Shown: piece after piece, positions 38,209 to 50,279 of the stretch
Layout: each line of letters opens with the position of its first letter
How positions within the stretch are numbered: the stretch's first letter is position 1
DNA from: Nitrogeniibacter aestuarii
GTDB lineage: Bacteria; Pseudomonadota; Gammaproteobacteria; Burkholderiales; Rhodocyclaceae
Length of the DNA: 64,000 nucleotides
Direction of reading: 5' to 3'
NCBI RefSeq assembly: GCF_017309585.1
Contig: NZ_CP071321.1
Location: 4,236,001 to 4,300,000 of the forward strand
Program-made: the position numbers and the translations under genes
The notes under the pieces: generated by a model
Told to the model about the DNA's origin: nothing
Databases searched by the model: none
Seen by the model: the letters and a program-made list of their open reading frames with translations, nothing else

Positions 38209-38976
38209 CTACACGCCCTCGGGCCTCACCCCACGGACGACCAGAACACACTTCTCCGTCTTCTTGGCGTGGTCGCCAATTGTCGCGCTGCGCTCCATGG
38301 CCCAGGCGGTGGCAGGGCCTTGTTCGTTGGCCGACCACAGCGCAAAGTCATAACTCAGTCGCTGGAGATTCGGAAACAGTCTTGCCCGAAGCAGGCTGGC
38401 GCCCTCGCGCCAGGGGTCGACAAAACCGGCGTCGTCACTGGCCGGATCATAGAGCCCGATGGCGTCGAGTTCGCCTACCGAGGGCAGGCGCCAATCGTCG
38501 TGCCCGGCGAACTCGATGGTACAACTGCCGCGCGCTGGCGCTTTGGTTGCAGCCACCGCCAATTGCGCCCGCGAGAGCCCCGCCGATGCCACGGCAATGG
38601 ACTCGCCACGCCCGAACAATTCCGTGGCATGCCACCAGTTGATTCTGATCGGCGTGCCGGCAAATTCCCGGCCATCCCACGCCATGCCCCATGGCGCCTG
38701 AATCCACATCAAACCGCGTGTCAGATCGGTCATCGTACCGTCACCATTGATGCGGAAGCGTCCGACCGGAGTCTCGATGGTTTCAACGGCTGCAGCTTCA
38801 CGCCGACTGAAGCTGCAGCCGAAATCCGTGCGTTTGTGCTTGCGGGCGTGGCGCAACTTTGGGGTCCTGGGCGCAAACGAGTAGCGATGCGCAAGCCACC
38901 ACGACACAGCCGCACCGATCACGATCGGGACGGACTTCCCCGGATCGGAGAGCACTTCAATCACGGAATCGATCAC
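38209..38976 (-). CDS. DUF1566 (Lcl C-terminal-type) domain protein with N-terminal anchor
   Basis: 255 aa from a GTG at 38976; the start is uncertain. A short hydrophobic segment (about 16-30, 'SVPIVIGAAVSWWLA') could be an anchor. The DUF1566 domain (about 65-250) shows its Trp-rich motifs: 'MTDLTRGLMWIQAPWG', 'WWHATELF', 'DDWRLPSVGELDAI' and 'YDFALWSAN'. The fold is related to C-type-lectin-like FGE/Lcl domains, which bind surfaces or carbohydrates; the role here is unknown. It converges with the nucleotidyltransferase, 13 bp between stops. Confidence 0.8.
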   Translation of the reverse strand: MIDSVIEVLSDPGKSVPIVIGAAVSWWLAHRYSFAPRTPKLRHARKHKRTDFGCSFSRREAAAVETIETPVGRFRINGDGTMTDLTRGLMWIQAPWGMAWDGREFAGTPIRINWWHATELFGRGESIAVASAGLSRAQLAVAATKAPARGSCTIEFAGHDDWRLPSVGELDAIGLYDPASDDAGFVDPWREGASLLRARLFPNLQRLSYDFALWSANEQGPATAWAMERSATIGDHAKKTEKCVLVVRGVRPEGV

Positions 38977-39118
38977 GGGCCTGCCTGCGTCAGTGGGTCA
39001 TGCGTCGACCATGCCAAACTACGCGATGGAGTCCAAGCCCTCGTCATCAATCCGGCACACTGTCGAATCGGACGCTTTGCGTTCGACCATGGGTATACGC
39101 ACCCATGAAGGAGGCCCC

Positions 39119-39460
39119 ATGCCCTGCTACCTGATCGCCATCCACCACCCCGACGACTACGATCCCGCCAACGCCGAAGACGCCGCCATGCACCAGGCCA
39201 TCGACGCGCTCAACGACGCCATGGTGGCCGCCGGCGTCCGGATCTTCGTCGGCGGCCTTCAACCCGCGCGTCTCGCGCAGTCCATCCGGCTCGACGCCGA
39301 CGGACACCCCCTGCTCTCTCGCGGCCCCTACCTGCCCACAAAAGAACATGTCGGTGGCTTCTGGGTGATCGAAGTCACCCATGAGGCCGACGCAATGGCC
39401 TGGGGCACACGCGCCGCACGCGCCTGCCGGGCGCCGGTAGAGGTACGGGCCTTCAACTGA
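39119..39460 (+). CDS. YCII-related (DGPF-like) domain protein
   Basis: 113 aa; the ATG follows AAGGAGGCCCC. One ferredoxin-like YCII/DGPF domain: 'CYLIAIHHPDDYD', 'HQAIDALNDAMVAAGVRIFVGGL' and 'GPYLPTKEHVGGFWVIEV'. The conserved His-Asp pair sits in the first strands. Relatives often lie next to ECF sigma factors; none is complete here. Function is unknown, with an enzyme-like pocket proposed for the family. Confidence 0.85.
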   Translation: MPCYLIAIHHPDDYDPANAEDAAMHQAIDALNDAMVAAGVRIFVGGLQPARLAQSIRLDADGHPLLSRGPYLPTKEHVGGFWVIEVTHEADAMAWGTRAARACRAPVEVRAFN

Positions 39461-39921
39461 TGGCGATGCTCGATGGGTGAGCCCGATATCCCGGAAAAGA
39501 ACAGTGAGGCGATGACGCTATGGCTCGGGCGTCTTGGCGAATGCGGACAAAGGCAAGGCTTCGAACGAAGAGCACTACCGCCTCGAAGCTGACCTACACG
39601 GATGAGGGCGTGTCGGGACGCACCCGACCCGAAGCAGTCAACTGACTTTGATTCGTAGCCCGGATGCAGCCCAGCGGCATCCGGCAGCAGTGGTGCTGGT
39701 TTGAACTGATGTTCCCGGAGTCGGGCCTGCGGCCCTCATCCGGGCTTGTATGTTTAAAGCGCTCTCTTGTTTGCAGTGCGCGAGGGAGCCGAGGTGGAGG
39801 GACGATGCGTCCTTATCCGCCACTGGTACCCGCGCTTGAATTCGGCGCTTCGAGCGAGCTGCCGATAGGAGCGTCACATGGCGACGCCCGGACAAAGTCG
39901 TCCAGCAAGCAGGTCATTCCG
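39461..39921. other. gene-free stretch with degraded sequence and repeats
   Basis: This 461-bp stretch has no frame with family-like sequence. Short reading fragments ('MTLWLGRLGECGQ' near 39512, and 'LTYTDEGVSGRTR' near 39587) look like scraps of lost genes, the first possibly of an ECF-type sigma N-terminus and the second of a serine recombinase. Both are too short to assign. The right half carries a REP-like repeat. Confidence 0.5.
39655..39746. repeat. REP-like repeat (GTAGCCCGGATG type)
   Basis: AGCCCGGATG at 39657-39666 and its inverted copy CATCCGGGCT at 39737-39746 frame an inner GGATG/CATCC pairing. The sequence matches the widespread 'GTAGCCCGGATG...GCATCCGG' dispersed repeat of proteobacteria. 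Not coding. Confidence 0.7.
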
Positions 39922-40380
39922 TTACGGCTGCCCGTACGCAGCCAGCGGCGTAGTCAGCTTCGAGTTGTTATGTACATCGAGCCGCCCCTGATTGATTTCT
40001 CCGGCCGACCGATCACACCATCGAGCCTGTGCCGCCGGCTGTGCTTTCATCACAGCGTTGAACGACCCATCGTTCTTCGCCTGTACGCCGAGATTGATCA
40101 ACGACTGCATGCTCTCGTCAAACGCCTGCCCCAGAACGCGCTTTGCCAAAGCAACTGTCTCGCCATTGCGCCGGCGCCAGTCGTTGGCCGCGCCGTTGTA
40201 TGTGTCGGCAGCGCTGGCATTGACCCGCGAACAGGTCTGTGCCATACGCATGACCAGATTTTCAATGCCCAACACGCCGATGACGGCGCCTTCAAGCTTT
40301 TTATCCCCAGGGGCTGAATGTGCAAGCGTCGTTGCGGCAAGGAACATGAGTAGGGGCAGGGTCAGAGCGAGTCGATTCAT
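39922..40380 (-). CDS. hypothetical exported protein
   Basis: 152 aa, no recognised family. A Sec signal peptide (about 1-22, ending 'AHS') precedes a helical domain with two Cys ('AQTCSRV' and 'ARWCDRS') that could form a disulfide. The spacing and helix pattern do not match a c-type heme or four-helix cytochrome. The gene is an island between the repeat-rich stretch on its left and the orphan promoter on its right, and could be recently acquired or decaying. Confidence 0.6.
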   Translation of the reverse strand: MNRLALTLPLLMFLAATTLAHSAPGDKKLEGAVIGVLGIENLVMRMAQTCSRVNASAADTYNGAANDWRRRNGETVALAKRVLGQAFDESMQSLINLGVQAKNDGSFNAVMKAQPAAQARWCDRSAGEINQGRLDVHNNSKLTTPLAAYGQP

Positions 40381-40445
40381 GGATGGATTGCTACCGTATG
40401 AGTTGAAAACAAGAAGCCGCCTTTGGTGGCCGGCCAGTTACGGGT

Positions 40446-40474
40446 TTGACATATACCGTACGGTAATCTACGAC
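40446..40474 (+). promoter_or_regulatory. orphan promoter with TetR-type palindromic operator
   Basis: TTGACA (40446-40451) is a perfect -35; the spacer holds a perfect 12-bp palindrome TACCGTACGGTA (40454-40465), typical of TetR-family operators. The -10 position (TACGAC) is poor. No gene begins downstream on this strand: the next CDS is on the other strand and the sequence turns into repeat-like DNA (near 40500). Confidence 0.5.
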
Positions 40475-40601
40475 TTCATGGGGAGGATCTGTAGCTCGCG
40501 TAGGGCGCAATAACCAACGAGAGACCGTTTAAGGTTCTGAGCTGACGAATACGTCCGAAAGGTAGCCGGCCGCTCTGGGCCGAATGTCGCCACTCCGCCC
40601 C

Positions 40602-40967
40602 CTACCCCAACCCCTTTTCCCGCGCGTCAATCAGATCAAACAGATTCCCGAAGGGATCGGCCACCGTGCAGCAGCGTCCGCCCCAAGCGTGCACTACGAC
40701 ATCGAACTGGCGTGCGTCGGATCGGCGAATGCGTTCGACGGCGGCATCGAACTCGTCGGTTTCGATGAACAGGCCGGAGTGGCCGCTGCCGTGCCAGGGG
40801 TCGAGCCATTCGAAGAGCTTGAGCGCGAGCCCGCCGAGCTCGTAGTCAGTGAAGCGATGGGGTTGGCCGCTGTGTTCTCGGCGGACGGTGAGCCCGACCA
40901 CGTCTTCGTAAAAATGCTTGCTGGCCGTGTAGTCGGCGGCGGGAAAGGAGATGAACAGGGCTTTCAT
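40602..40967 (-). CDS. VOC (glyoxalase/bleomycin-resistance) family protein
   Basis: 121 aa, one VOC domain of two babab repeats: 'KALFISFPAADYTASKHFYEDVVGL' at the start and 'HSGLFIETDEFDAAVERI' in the second half, ending 'TVADPFGNLFDLI'. The metal-binding positions are partly conserved (Glu in 'DPFGN..DLI' type end replaced by Asp-Leu-Ile), so enzymatic activity is uncertain. Substrate unknown. Confidence 0.85.
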   Translation of the reverse strand: MKALFISFPAADYTASKHFYEDVVGLTVRREHSGQPHRFTDYELGGLALKLFEWLDPWHGSGHSGLFIETDEFDAAVERIRRSDARQFDVVVHAWGGRCCTVADPFGNLFDLIDAREKGLG

Positions 40968-41040
40968 CCGGGCACCTGTGGCAGTCGGGGCGGGATATCA
41001 CCCTAGCATGCCGCCGGCGCGGCCCCGCGCGGGGTGACAC

Positions 41041-41068
41041 GAAAAGACCGCACCGGAAGGTGCGGTCT
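41041..41068 (-). terminator. Rho-independent terminator after phoD
   Basis: On the minus strand a 10-bp stem AGACCGCACC / GGTGCGGTCT with TTCC loop is followed by TTTC. It begins 22 bp after the phoD stop. Confidence 0.85.
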
Positions 41069-41089
41069 GTCATTGGTCGAACCGTTGTT

Positions 41090-42751
41090 TCAGCGGCGAT
41101 CGCGATCGCGACCGCGACCGTGGTCGTGTTCGTGGTCGTGTTTGTCACCATGGCCGTGTCCATAGCCACGCCCGCGCCCTTCCGGTGCGAGCGTCTTGGT
41201 GAACACGGTGGCGCCGTCGATGTCCTTGAGCGCCACGGTCATCTCCGCGGTACGGGCGTCGATGTCCACCTGCCCGAAGAACTGGTAGCCACCGAAGGGT
41301 GAGGTGTTGGCGGCCGGCGGGGCCTTCTGGAAGACCACTTGCGGGCCGAAGGTGTTGTCCAGGCCGTTGGGGCCGAAGCTGCCGGCGTTGAGCGGGCCGG
41401 TGACGAATTCCCAGAAGGGGTCGAAGTCCTGGAACTGCGCCTTGTTCGGGTCGTAGTAGTGGGCAGCACAGTAGTGCACGTCGGCGGTGAACCACACGGT
41501 GTTCTTGATGTGGGCACGCTTGATGTAGCGCAGCAGGTCGGCCATCTCCAGCTCGCGGCCCAGGGGCTCGCCGTCGCCATTGGCCAGGTTTTCCCACTTG
41601 GCACCGTCGCGCACCAGCAGACCGATGGGCATGTCGGCGGCAATGACTTTCCATACCGCGCGGGACTCGGCCAGCTTGCGCTTGAGCCAGGCGACCTGCT
41701 CGGCGCCGAGGAAGGCGGTTTCGGGGCTGGCTTCCGTCTGGCGGTTGTCGGTGTTGGGGCCGCGATAGCTGCGCATGTCGAGCACGAACACGTCCATCAG
41801 GCGACCGTAGGGGATGTGGCGATACACGCGCTCGCTCTCGACGGCCGAGAACGGACGCATGGGCGCGTATTCCTGAAAGGCGCGGCTGCCACGGGCGACC
41901 AGCAGCGGCACGTTCTTTTCGCTGTAGCGGATGTCGCCGGACAGGTCCTTGCTGTCGGACCAGTTGTTAACCACCTCGTGGTCGTCCCACTGCCAGATCT
42001 GCGGCACTTCGGCGTTGAAGCGGCGCACGTTCTCGTCCATGAGGTTGTACTTGTAGCGGCCACGGAATTCGTCAAGGCTCTCGGCCACCTTGGAGACCTC
42101 TTCGGTCACCAGGTTGCGCCACACCTTGCCGTCTTCGGCGTCCTGATACTCGGAGATCGGGCCATCAGCGTAGATGTTGTCGCCGCTGTGGATGAAGAAG
42201 TCCGGCTGCGTCTGGCGCATGGCTTCATAGATCTTCATGCCGCCGAAGTCGGGGTTGATGCCCCAGCCCTGGCCAGCGGTGTCGCCACTCCACACGAAGC
42301 GGATGTCACGGGCGCCAATCGGGGCGGTCACGAAACGGCCGCTGACGGCCTCGCTCATGACGCGCTCGTTGGACAGGTCCTGGTAGGAGACGCGCACGAA
42401 CACTTCACGGTCGGCCGGCAGGCCGGTGAGGTCGAGGCGCGAGGTGTAGTCGGTGGTCTGCAGGGCGTGCGGGCCGCGCAGCATGACCGGTTCGGCAAAG
42501 CTGCCGTCGAAGTCGTACTCGACGATCATGCGCGAGGGGCGGTCGGTGCGGCTCCAGATCATGGCGCGATCGGCGCGCACATCGCCGATCTGGATGCCCT
42601 GGTCAAGCTGCGGGCGATTGCCATCGAGCGTGATGTAGGCGGGCGCGGCAAACGCGGTGCGCACACCGGCAACGCCGGGCACGGCTGCACCGAGGAGCAG
42701 ACCGGTGGATTTCAGAAAGCGACGGCGGGACGGCTTGAGGACAACAGACAT
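41090..42751 (-). CDS. phoD: alkaline phosphatase D (Tat-exported)
   Basis: 553 aa from the ATG at 42751, preceded by GCAGGAGCCCGCC; the frame upstream to 42793 is not needed. The Tat signal has 'SRRRFLKS' (residues 8-15) then a hydrophobic stretch ending 'AFA'. The PhoD metallophosphatase core shows 'VWSGDTAGQGWG', 'HSGDNIYADGP', 'QIWQWDDHEVVNNW' and 'WFTADVHYCAAH', which hold the Fe/Ca ligands. It releases phosphate from esters in the periplasm. The last 30 residues are a His/Gly/Arg/Asp-rich tail ('GYGHGHGDKHDHEHDHGRG') not part of the fold. A Pho-box-like triple repeat lies upstream. Confidence 0.95.
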   Translation of the reverse strand: MSVVLKPSRRRFLKSTGLLLGAAVPGVAGVRTAFAAPAYITLDGNRPQLDQGIQIGDVRADRAMIWSRTDRPSRMIVEYDFDGSFAEPVMLRGPHALQTTDYTSRLDLTGLPADREVFVRVSYQDLSNERVMSEAVSGRFVTAPIGARDIRFVWSGDTAGQGWGINPDFGGMKIYEAMRQTQPDFFIHSGDNIYADGPISEYQDAEDGKVWRNLVTEEVSKVAESLDEFRGRYKYNLMDENVRRFNAEVPQIWQWDDHEVVNNWSDSKDLSGDIRYSEKNVPLLVARGSRAFQEYAPMRPFSAVESERVYRHIPYGRLMDVFVLDMRSYRGPNTDNRQTEASPETAFLGAEQVAWLKRKLAESRAVWKVIAADMPIGLLVRDGAKWENLANGDGEPLGRELEMADLLRYIKRAHIKNTVWFTADVHYCAAHYYDPNKAQFQDFDPFWEFVTGPLNAGSFGPNGLDNTFGPQVVFQKAPPAANTSPFGGYQFFGQVDIDARTAEMTVALKDIDGATVFTKTLAPEGRGRGYGHGHGDKHDHEHDHGRGRDRDRR

Positions 42752-42799
42752 GGCGGGCTCCTGCGTGGATGAAAGGCAGGAGCACGCTATCAATCAGGC

Positions 42800-42828
42800 A
42801 TGACGCACACGTGACGCGCATGCGACGC
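42800..42828 (-). promoter_or_regulatory. Pho-box-like triple direct repeat upstream of phoD
   Basis: On the minus strand: GCGTCGC-ATGC-GCGTCAC-GTGT-GCGTCAT, three 7-mers repeating every 11 bp, the PhoB-box geometry. The half-sites read GCGTCAT rather than CTGTCAT. It ends 49 bp before the phoD start codon. Confidence 0.6.
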
Positions 42829-42892
42829 TTGGGCGACGGCTCAATGGTTCCACATTCCCGGCCGCTGTACGACCGGCACACATGTCAGCGCG

Positions 42893-46159
<3,267 letters not shown>

Positions 46160-46336
46160 GAACTCCCTCGGGGCAGCACACATGCGTGCCAGCCGCTACC
46201 GGCACTGACACCCGATCTACCGGGACGGTCATTGACGACGGCTCGACCCCGGTTCGAGGGGTAACGGCGTCAGCGCGGGCACCTTGAATGATTTTTCTAT
46301 TACTTTTGATACATTTCAGCGCATCCTTTCAGGATA

Positions 46337-46693
46337 CTAGGGGCAAATATCCAGCCTCGTGAGCAGCTCGCGAAGCTGCTGCGGGAAGACCGGCTTGCCG
46401 AGCACGGCATCCACCCCAAGGCCTTCGGCCCACTCCAGGTACATGGTGTTCGATGACACCGCGATCAGTTTGGGACGAGTGTCCCTCATCACGATCTCGG
46501 TCATGGTTTCAAGGCCGTCCTTGGCCTCCATGACCACGTCGATGAAACAGGCCACCGGCCCATGTACATCGATCTGCCTGAGCACGTCCGTGCCCGAGGT
46601 GTTTTCAATGACACCAAACCCGAGCGCCCGCAGCTGGTTCGACAGCACGGCCACGAAGGTTTCATCGTCATCCACCACCAGTATTGTCTTCAC
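46337..46693 (-). CDS. stand-alone receiver (CheY-like response regulator)
   Basis: 118 aa from the GTG at 46693 ('MKTILVVDDDE'). Only a receiver domain: acidic pocket Asp8-Asp10, phospho-acceptor Asp52 ('CFIDVVM'), and Lys100 in 'VLGKPVFP'. No output domain, so it probably acts by protein contact or as a phosphorelay intermediate. It starts 22 bp after the stop of the Hpt-containing hybrid kinase, so co-transcription and phosphotransfer are likely. Confidence 0.92.
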   Translation of the reverse strand: MKTILVVDDDETFVAVLSNQLRALGFGVIENTSGTDVLRQIDVHGPVACFIDVVMEAKDGLETMTEIVMRDTRPKLIAVSSNTMYLEWAEGLGVDAVLGKPVFPQQLRELLTRLDICP

Positions 46694-46715
46694 AACGCCA
46701 TCTCTCTGTGTTTTG

Positions 46716-49700
46716 TCAGTTGCGTTTGGCCAGCCAGGCCTCGATGTCCGTCCGCAGTGCCTCAAGGGTATGGATCAGGCCGTCCGGGTCCGCGTCGGCC
46801 AGTGTCTGTTCGCCCAGCTTCGCTTCCGCTTCGCCGGCCGCGGCCTGCAACGCCAGCGCCGCCACATTGCCGGCCTGCCCGCGCAACTTGTGAATGATCC
46901 GGCTGGCGGCGAGTACATCGCCGGCCTCTCCCGCCTCGCGCAAGACGGCTGCGACGGTGTGGGTGTTACGCATGAAGGTGTCCAGCACCGACGCAAAGAA
47001 CGCCTGATCGCCCAGCATCAGCGCGCTCGCCATCTCAGAATCAATGCCCGCGATGTGCGGCCAGGGCGCATCGACGGGCGATTCAAGCGCGTTCGGGCCA
47101 GCGCCGACAAGCGCAACCGTGCCCCCCTTGGCAAGCTCCACACACCCACGTACGACACGCACGAGCATGACGGGATCGACCGGCTTGGACAGGTGCTCGC
47201 ACATGCCCACATCGACTGCGCGGGCGATGTCGGCCTTGGTGGTCCCGGCGGTCAGCGCGACGATCGGCGGGCAGGCCGCCGGATTGAGCGAACGAATCCT
47301 CTGCGTGGTTTCGAAGCCATCCATACCCGGCATCTGGACGTCCATGAGAACAACGTCGAAGGCTTCGCCGCTCTCGATTCGCGCCAGTGCGGCCTCGCCC
47401 GACTGACAGATTGTCACGATCGCCCCCTGCAGGCCGAGCAGTCGCTCCACCACCCGCAGGTTCAGTTCGCTGTCGTCGACAGCCAGCGCCCGCACATCGG
47501 CCAGCCAGAGGTGTTTTGACGACAAGCGGGAATTCAGGCTCAGACGGCCCGGTGCGGCACCATGAGCCACAACAAGTTCATTGATGGCATTGAACAGGGA
47601 CGAGCCGTTCAAGGGACCTGCGAGGTGGGCACACAGCGCCTGACGGGCGTCGCCAAGCATCAACACCGGTACCGGGCGTTCGACGCCACGCAGCGTGTCG
47701 AGCAAGACGACGGTCAGCCCGGGGTCGCCCACCAGCACACAGTCGATCCAGACGGACTGCAGCCGCTCGCACACCTGCTGAGGCGCACTGCAGCTTCCGT
47801 CAATCACATCCAGCGTCCACCCGAAGCTCTGGCAGTACGACCGGATCTCGCCCACTTGTGCCGGGTCCGAACCAACCAGCAACACCCTGACGTCTTCCCG
47901 GCTTGCGCTCGGTCCGAGGCTGAGCGTGGCACTGGCATCGGGAATCCCGAACGGCAACTCGATCCAGAACCGGGCGCCGGCGCCCACCGCACTTTCGCAG
48001 CCGATGCGCCCATTCATCAGCTCGACCAGCCGCTTGACGATGGACAGGCCCAGACCGCTGCCGCCGAACTTGCGGCTGGTGCTCGAATCGGCCTGCACGA
48101 AGGGGTCGAACAGCTTTGCCTGACGCTCCGGATCAATCCCGATCCCGGTATCGCCGACGGTAAAGCGAACCATTACCCGGTCATCCGCCGGCAACGGCTC
48201 GGCGATGCTCAGGTTCAGACGTACCGAGCCCACCTCGGTGAACTTGATGGCGTTGCTGACGAGATTGACGAGAATCTGCTGCAGCCGCGACGGATCGAGC
48301 GTTACCTTGTTCGGCACGCCCGCGGGGACGGCCCCGATCTCCAGCACGATGCCCTTGGTCTCGGCAGCGGCGCGGAACATGTGACGCAGGTTGTCGAGCA
48401 CATCGGAGATCAGGAAATGACGCGCTTCGATCATCAGTTCGCCCGCCTCGATGCGCGAGAAATCGAGCACGTCGTTGATCAACGCCAGCAATGCGTTGCT
48501 CGACGACTGAATGGCGGCCACGTCTTGGCGCTGATCCTCTGTCAGCTCCCCGCGGCTCATGAGGTAGCTCATGCCGACGATGGCATTGAGCGGCGTGCGG
48601 ATCTCATGGCTCATGGTGGCCAGGAATGCGCTCTTGGCGGCACTCGCCGCCTGCGCCTGGTCACGCGCGGTCTTGAGGCTGTCCTCGAACTGGCGCCGCT
48701 GGCGGACATCGATCACCGTGGCGATGGCGCGCCGCCGTGCGCCACTGCCGAACATGTTCAGATTCACCGCCACCGGGAATTCATGCCCATCCCGGTGCCG
48801 CGCCATGAGCGCCTGCTCTGGCGTGTTCTCGGCCATCTTGCGAGGCGAGGGCCGCGCAAAGTAGCCCGCGCGCAGGTCCGGGTGCGCTCTTTGCAGCCGC
48901 TCGGGAATCAGGCATTCGACCGGCTGACCCACCAGCGCATCGTGCTCGTAGCCGAACAGCGCACACAGTTCGCGGTTGGCATGGACAATCACGCCCCGAT
49001 CGTCCACCACCAGGATGCCGCTCGGTGCCGCATCGATCAGCGCGCCCAGTTCAGCCTCACGGCCTTCGAGCAACTCCATCTGTTCGCGCCGGCGGCGCAC
49101 GTCACGCTCCACGTACCAGGCGGCAATCAGCATGAAGGCGGCCATGGCCCCCAGCACGCTGGCCATGGCGATGCGCCCGGGGAATGAATTCACGAACGAG
49201 TTTGCGAACAGGGTCTGGGCCGGCACGAAGCGGACGGACGTCCATCGGTAGTGGCCTGGCGATGTAGTGAGAGTATCGGCGTGGCGTGTGCGACCGGAGC
49301 CAAGGGGCTCCATGCGATGAAACAGCAGCAAACCGTTTTCATCCAGCAAGCGGCCGTTGTCGTCGCCACTGGCCATGGCAGCCGACCACGCGGGCCGCAC
49401 ACGGGCCAGACGGGTGTCTTCCTGCGTGGCCCGCACGAGCCAGTCACTCATGCTTTGCCGGCTGTCCATCATGACCTGACCGCGGGCGTTGACCAGCAGG
49501 TTGTCGACCGGATCGCCCACGCCGGCAAAGGTGCGCAGGCGCTCTTCGATCCTGTTCGCGTTGTAGTTCATGACGAGCACACCCGTCTTCTTGCCGTCGC
49601 TGTCGTACACCGAGGCGGTGAAGCGAATCGTCGGACGCAGCGGCTGCTCGACCCGGCCGTGCTCCATATTCAGTTCAAGTGCCGAGATGTAGCGCTCATG

Positions 49701-50210
49701 GGGCTGCAGCGCGCGGCTGTGTGTGAAGTACGGGCGATCCGCCTTGTTCTGCAGCGCCTCGGGGGGGACCACCTCGGTTCGACCACCGCGGAAGTTGACC
49801 CGCACGCGCTCCTGACCGTCCAGGTCGAGCAGGCGGATCTGGTCGTAACGGGCGCTCTCCTGCCCGTAGGCCACGAAAAGCGCCGGGAGCTTCTCAAGCG
49901 CGGCAGCGTCAGCGGACCACCGATACAGCGAAATGGCGGCGACCAGCGTGTCCAGATCGCCAATCACGTCGTCGAATTCCTGCTGGACGACCACCTCGAC
50001 CGCGCGCAGGTACCCCTCTTCGCGCGAAGCAACCACTTCGAAGCGGCTGTTCTGATACTGCTCGAAGAGCAACTTCAGCCCCAGGCTGGCGACCAGCAAC
50101 ACCGGTACGGCGAGCACCACGAAACGACGCAGCGTGCCGCGGATCGTCCGGGCGCTCAGCGCCGCGCGTCTGGAAAGCGCGGCTTCGGGTGTCGGGGCAT
50201 GTTCGGCCAT
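46716..50210 (-). CDS. hybrid sensor histidine kinase with dCache sensor, receivers and Hpt domain
   Basis: 1164 aa from the ATG at 50210 (the TTG one codon earlier is less likely). Order: helix (about 28-48), a double-Cache-like extracytoplasmic sensor (about 50-340, 'RYDQIRLLDLDGQERVRVN'), helix (about 345-365), PAS (about 385-510), HisKA with His535 ('SHEIRTPLNAIVG'), HATPase ('NAIKFTEVG', 'DTGIGIDPE', 'GGSGLGLSIV'), a degenerate receiver (about 780-890) lacking the usual acidic pocket, a full receiver with Asp957 ('VVLMDVQMPGMDG'), and a C-terminal Hpt with His1107 ('IIHKLRGQAGNV'). This BarA/ArcB-type set can carry a full relay and pass phosphate to the receiver downstream. Confidence 0.94.
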   Translation of the reverse strand: MAEHAPTPEAALSRRAALSARTIRGTLRRFVVLAVPVLLVASLGLKLLFEQYQNSRFEVVASREEGYLRAVEVVVQQEFDDVIGDLDTLVAAISLYRWSADAAALEKLPALFVAYGQESARYDQIRLLDLDGQERVRVNFRGGRTEVVPPEALQNKADRPYFTHSRALQPHERYISALELNMEHGRVEQPLRPTIRFTASVYDSDGKKTGVLVMNYNANRIEERLRTFAGVGDPVDNLLVNARGQVMMDSRQSMSDWLVRATQEDTRLARVRPAWSAAMASGDDNGRLLDENGLLLFHRMEPLGSGRTRHADTLTTSPGHYRWTSVRFVPAQTLFANSFVNSFPGRIAMASVLGAMAAFMLIAAWYVERDVRRRREQMELLEGREAELGALIDAAPSGILVVDDRGVIVHANRELCALFGYEHDALVGQPVECLIPERLQRAHPDLRAGYFARPSPRKMAENTPEQALMARHRDGHEFPVAVNLNMFGSGARRRAIATVIDVRQRRQFEDSLKTARDQAQAASAAKSAFLATMSHEIRTPLNAIVGMSYLMSRGELTEDQRQDVAAIQSSSNALLALINDVLDFSRIEAGELMIEARHFLISDVLDNLRHMFRAAAETKGIVLEIGAVPAGVPNKVTLDPSRLQQILVNLVSNAIKFTEVGSVRLNLSIAEPLPADDRVMVRFTVGDTGIGIDPERQAKLFDPFVQADSSTSRKFGGSGLGLSIVKRLVELMNGRIGCESAVGAGARFWIELPFGIPDASATLSLGPSASREDVRVLLVGSDPAQVGEIRSYCQSFGWTLDVIDGSCSAPQQVCERLQSVWIDCVLVGDPGLTVVLLDTLRGVERPVPVLMLGDARQALCAHLAGPLNGSSLFNAINELVVAHGAAPGRLSLNSRLSSKHLWLADVRALAVDDSELNLRVVERLLGLQGAIVTICQSGEAALARIESGEAFDVVLMDVQMPGMDGFETTQRIRSLNPAACPPIVALTAGTTKADIARAVDVGMCEHLSKPVDPVMLVRVVRGCVELAKGGTVALVGAGPNALESPVDAPWPHIAGIDSEMASALMLGDQAFFASVLDTFMRNTHTVAAVLREAGEAGDVLAASRIIHKLRGQAGNVAALALQAAAGEAEAKLGEQTLADADPDGLIHTLEALRTDIEAWLAKRN

Positions 50211-50279
50211 CAACCCATATCGGGTCGAAATACGCCAAACTTTATGCGCTTCGGGCGGCTCAGCCTGTCGGCACGTGCC

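Noticed and set aside
39587..39640. Serine-recombinase fragment ('YTDEGVSGR')
   Set aside because: Only about a dozen residues resemble a resolvase, and there is no catalytic Ser; too little to call a pseudogene.
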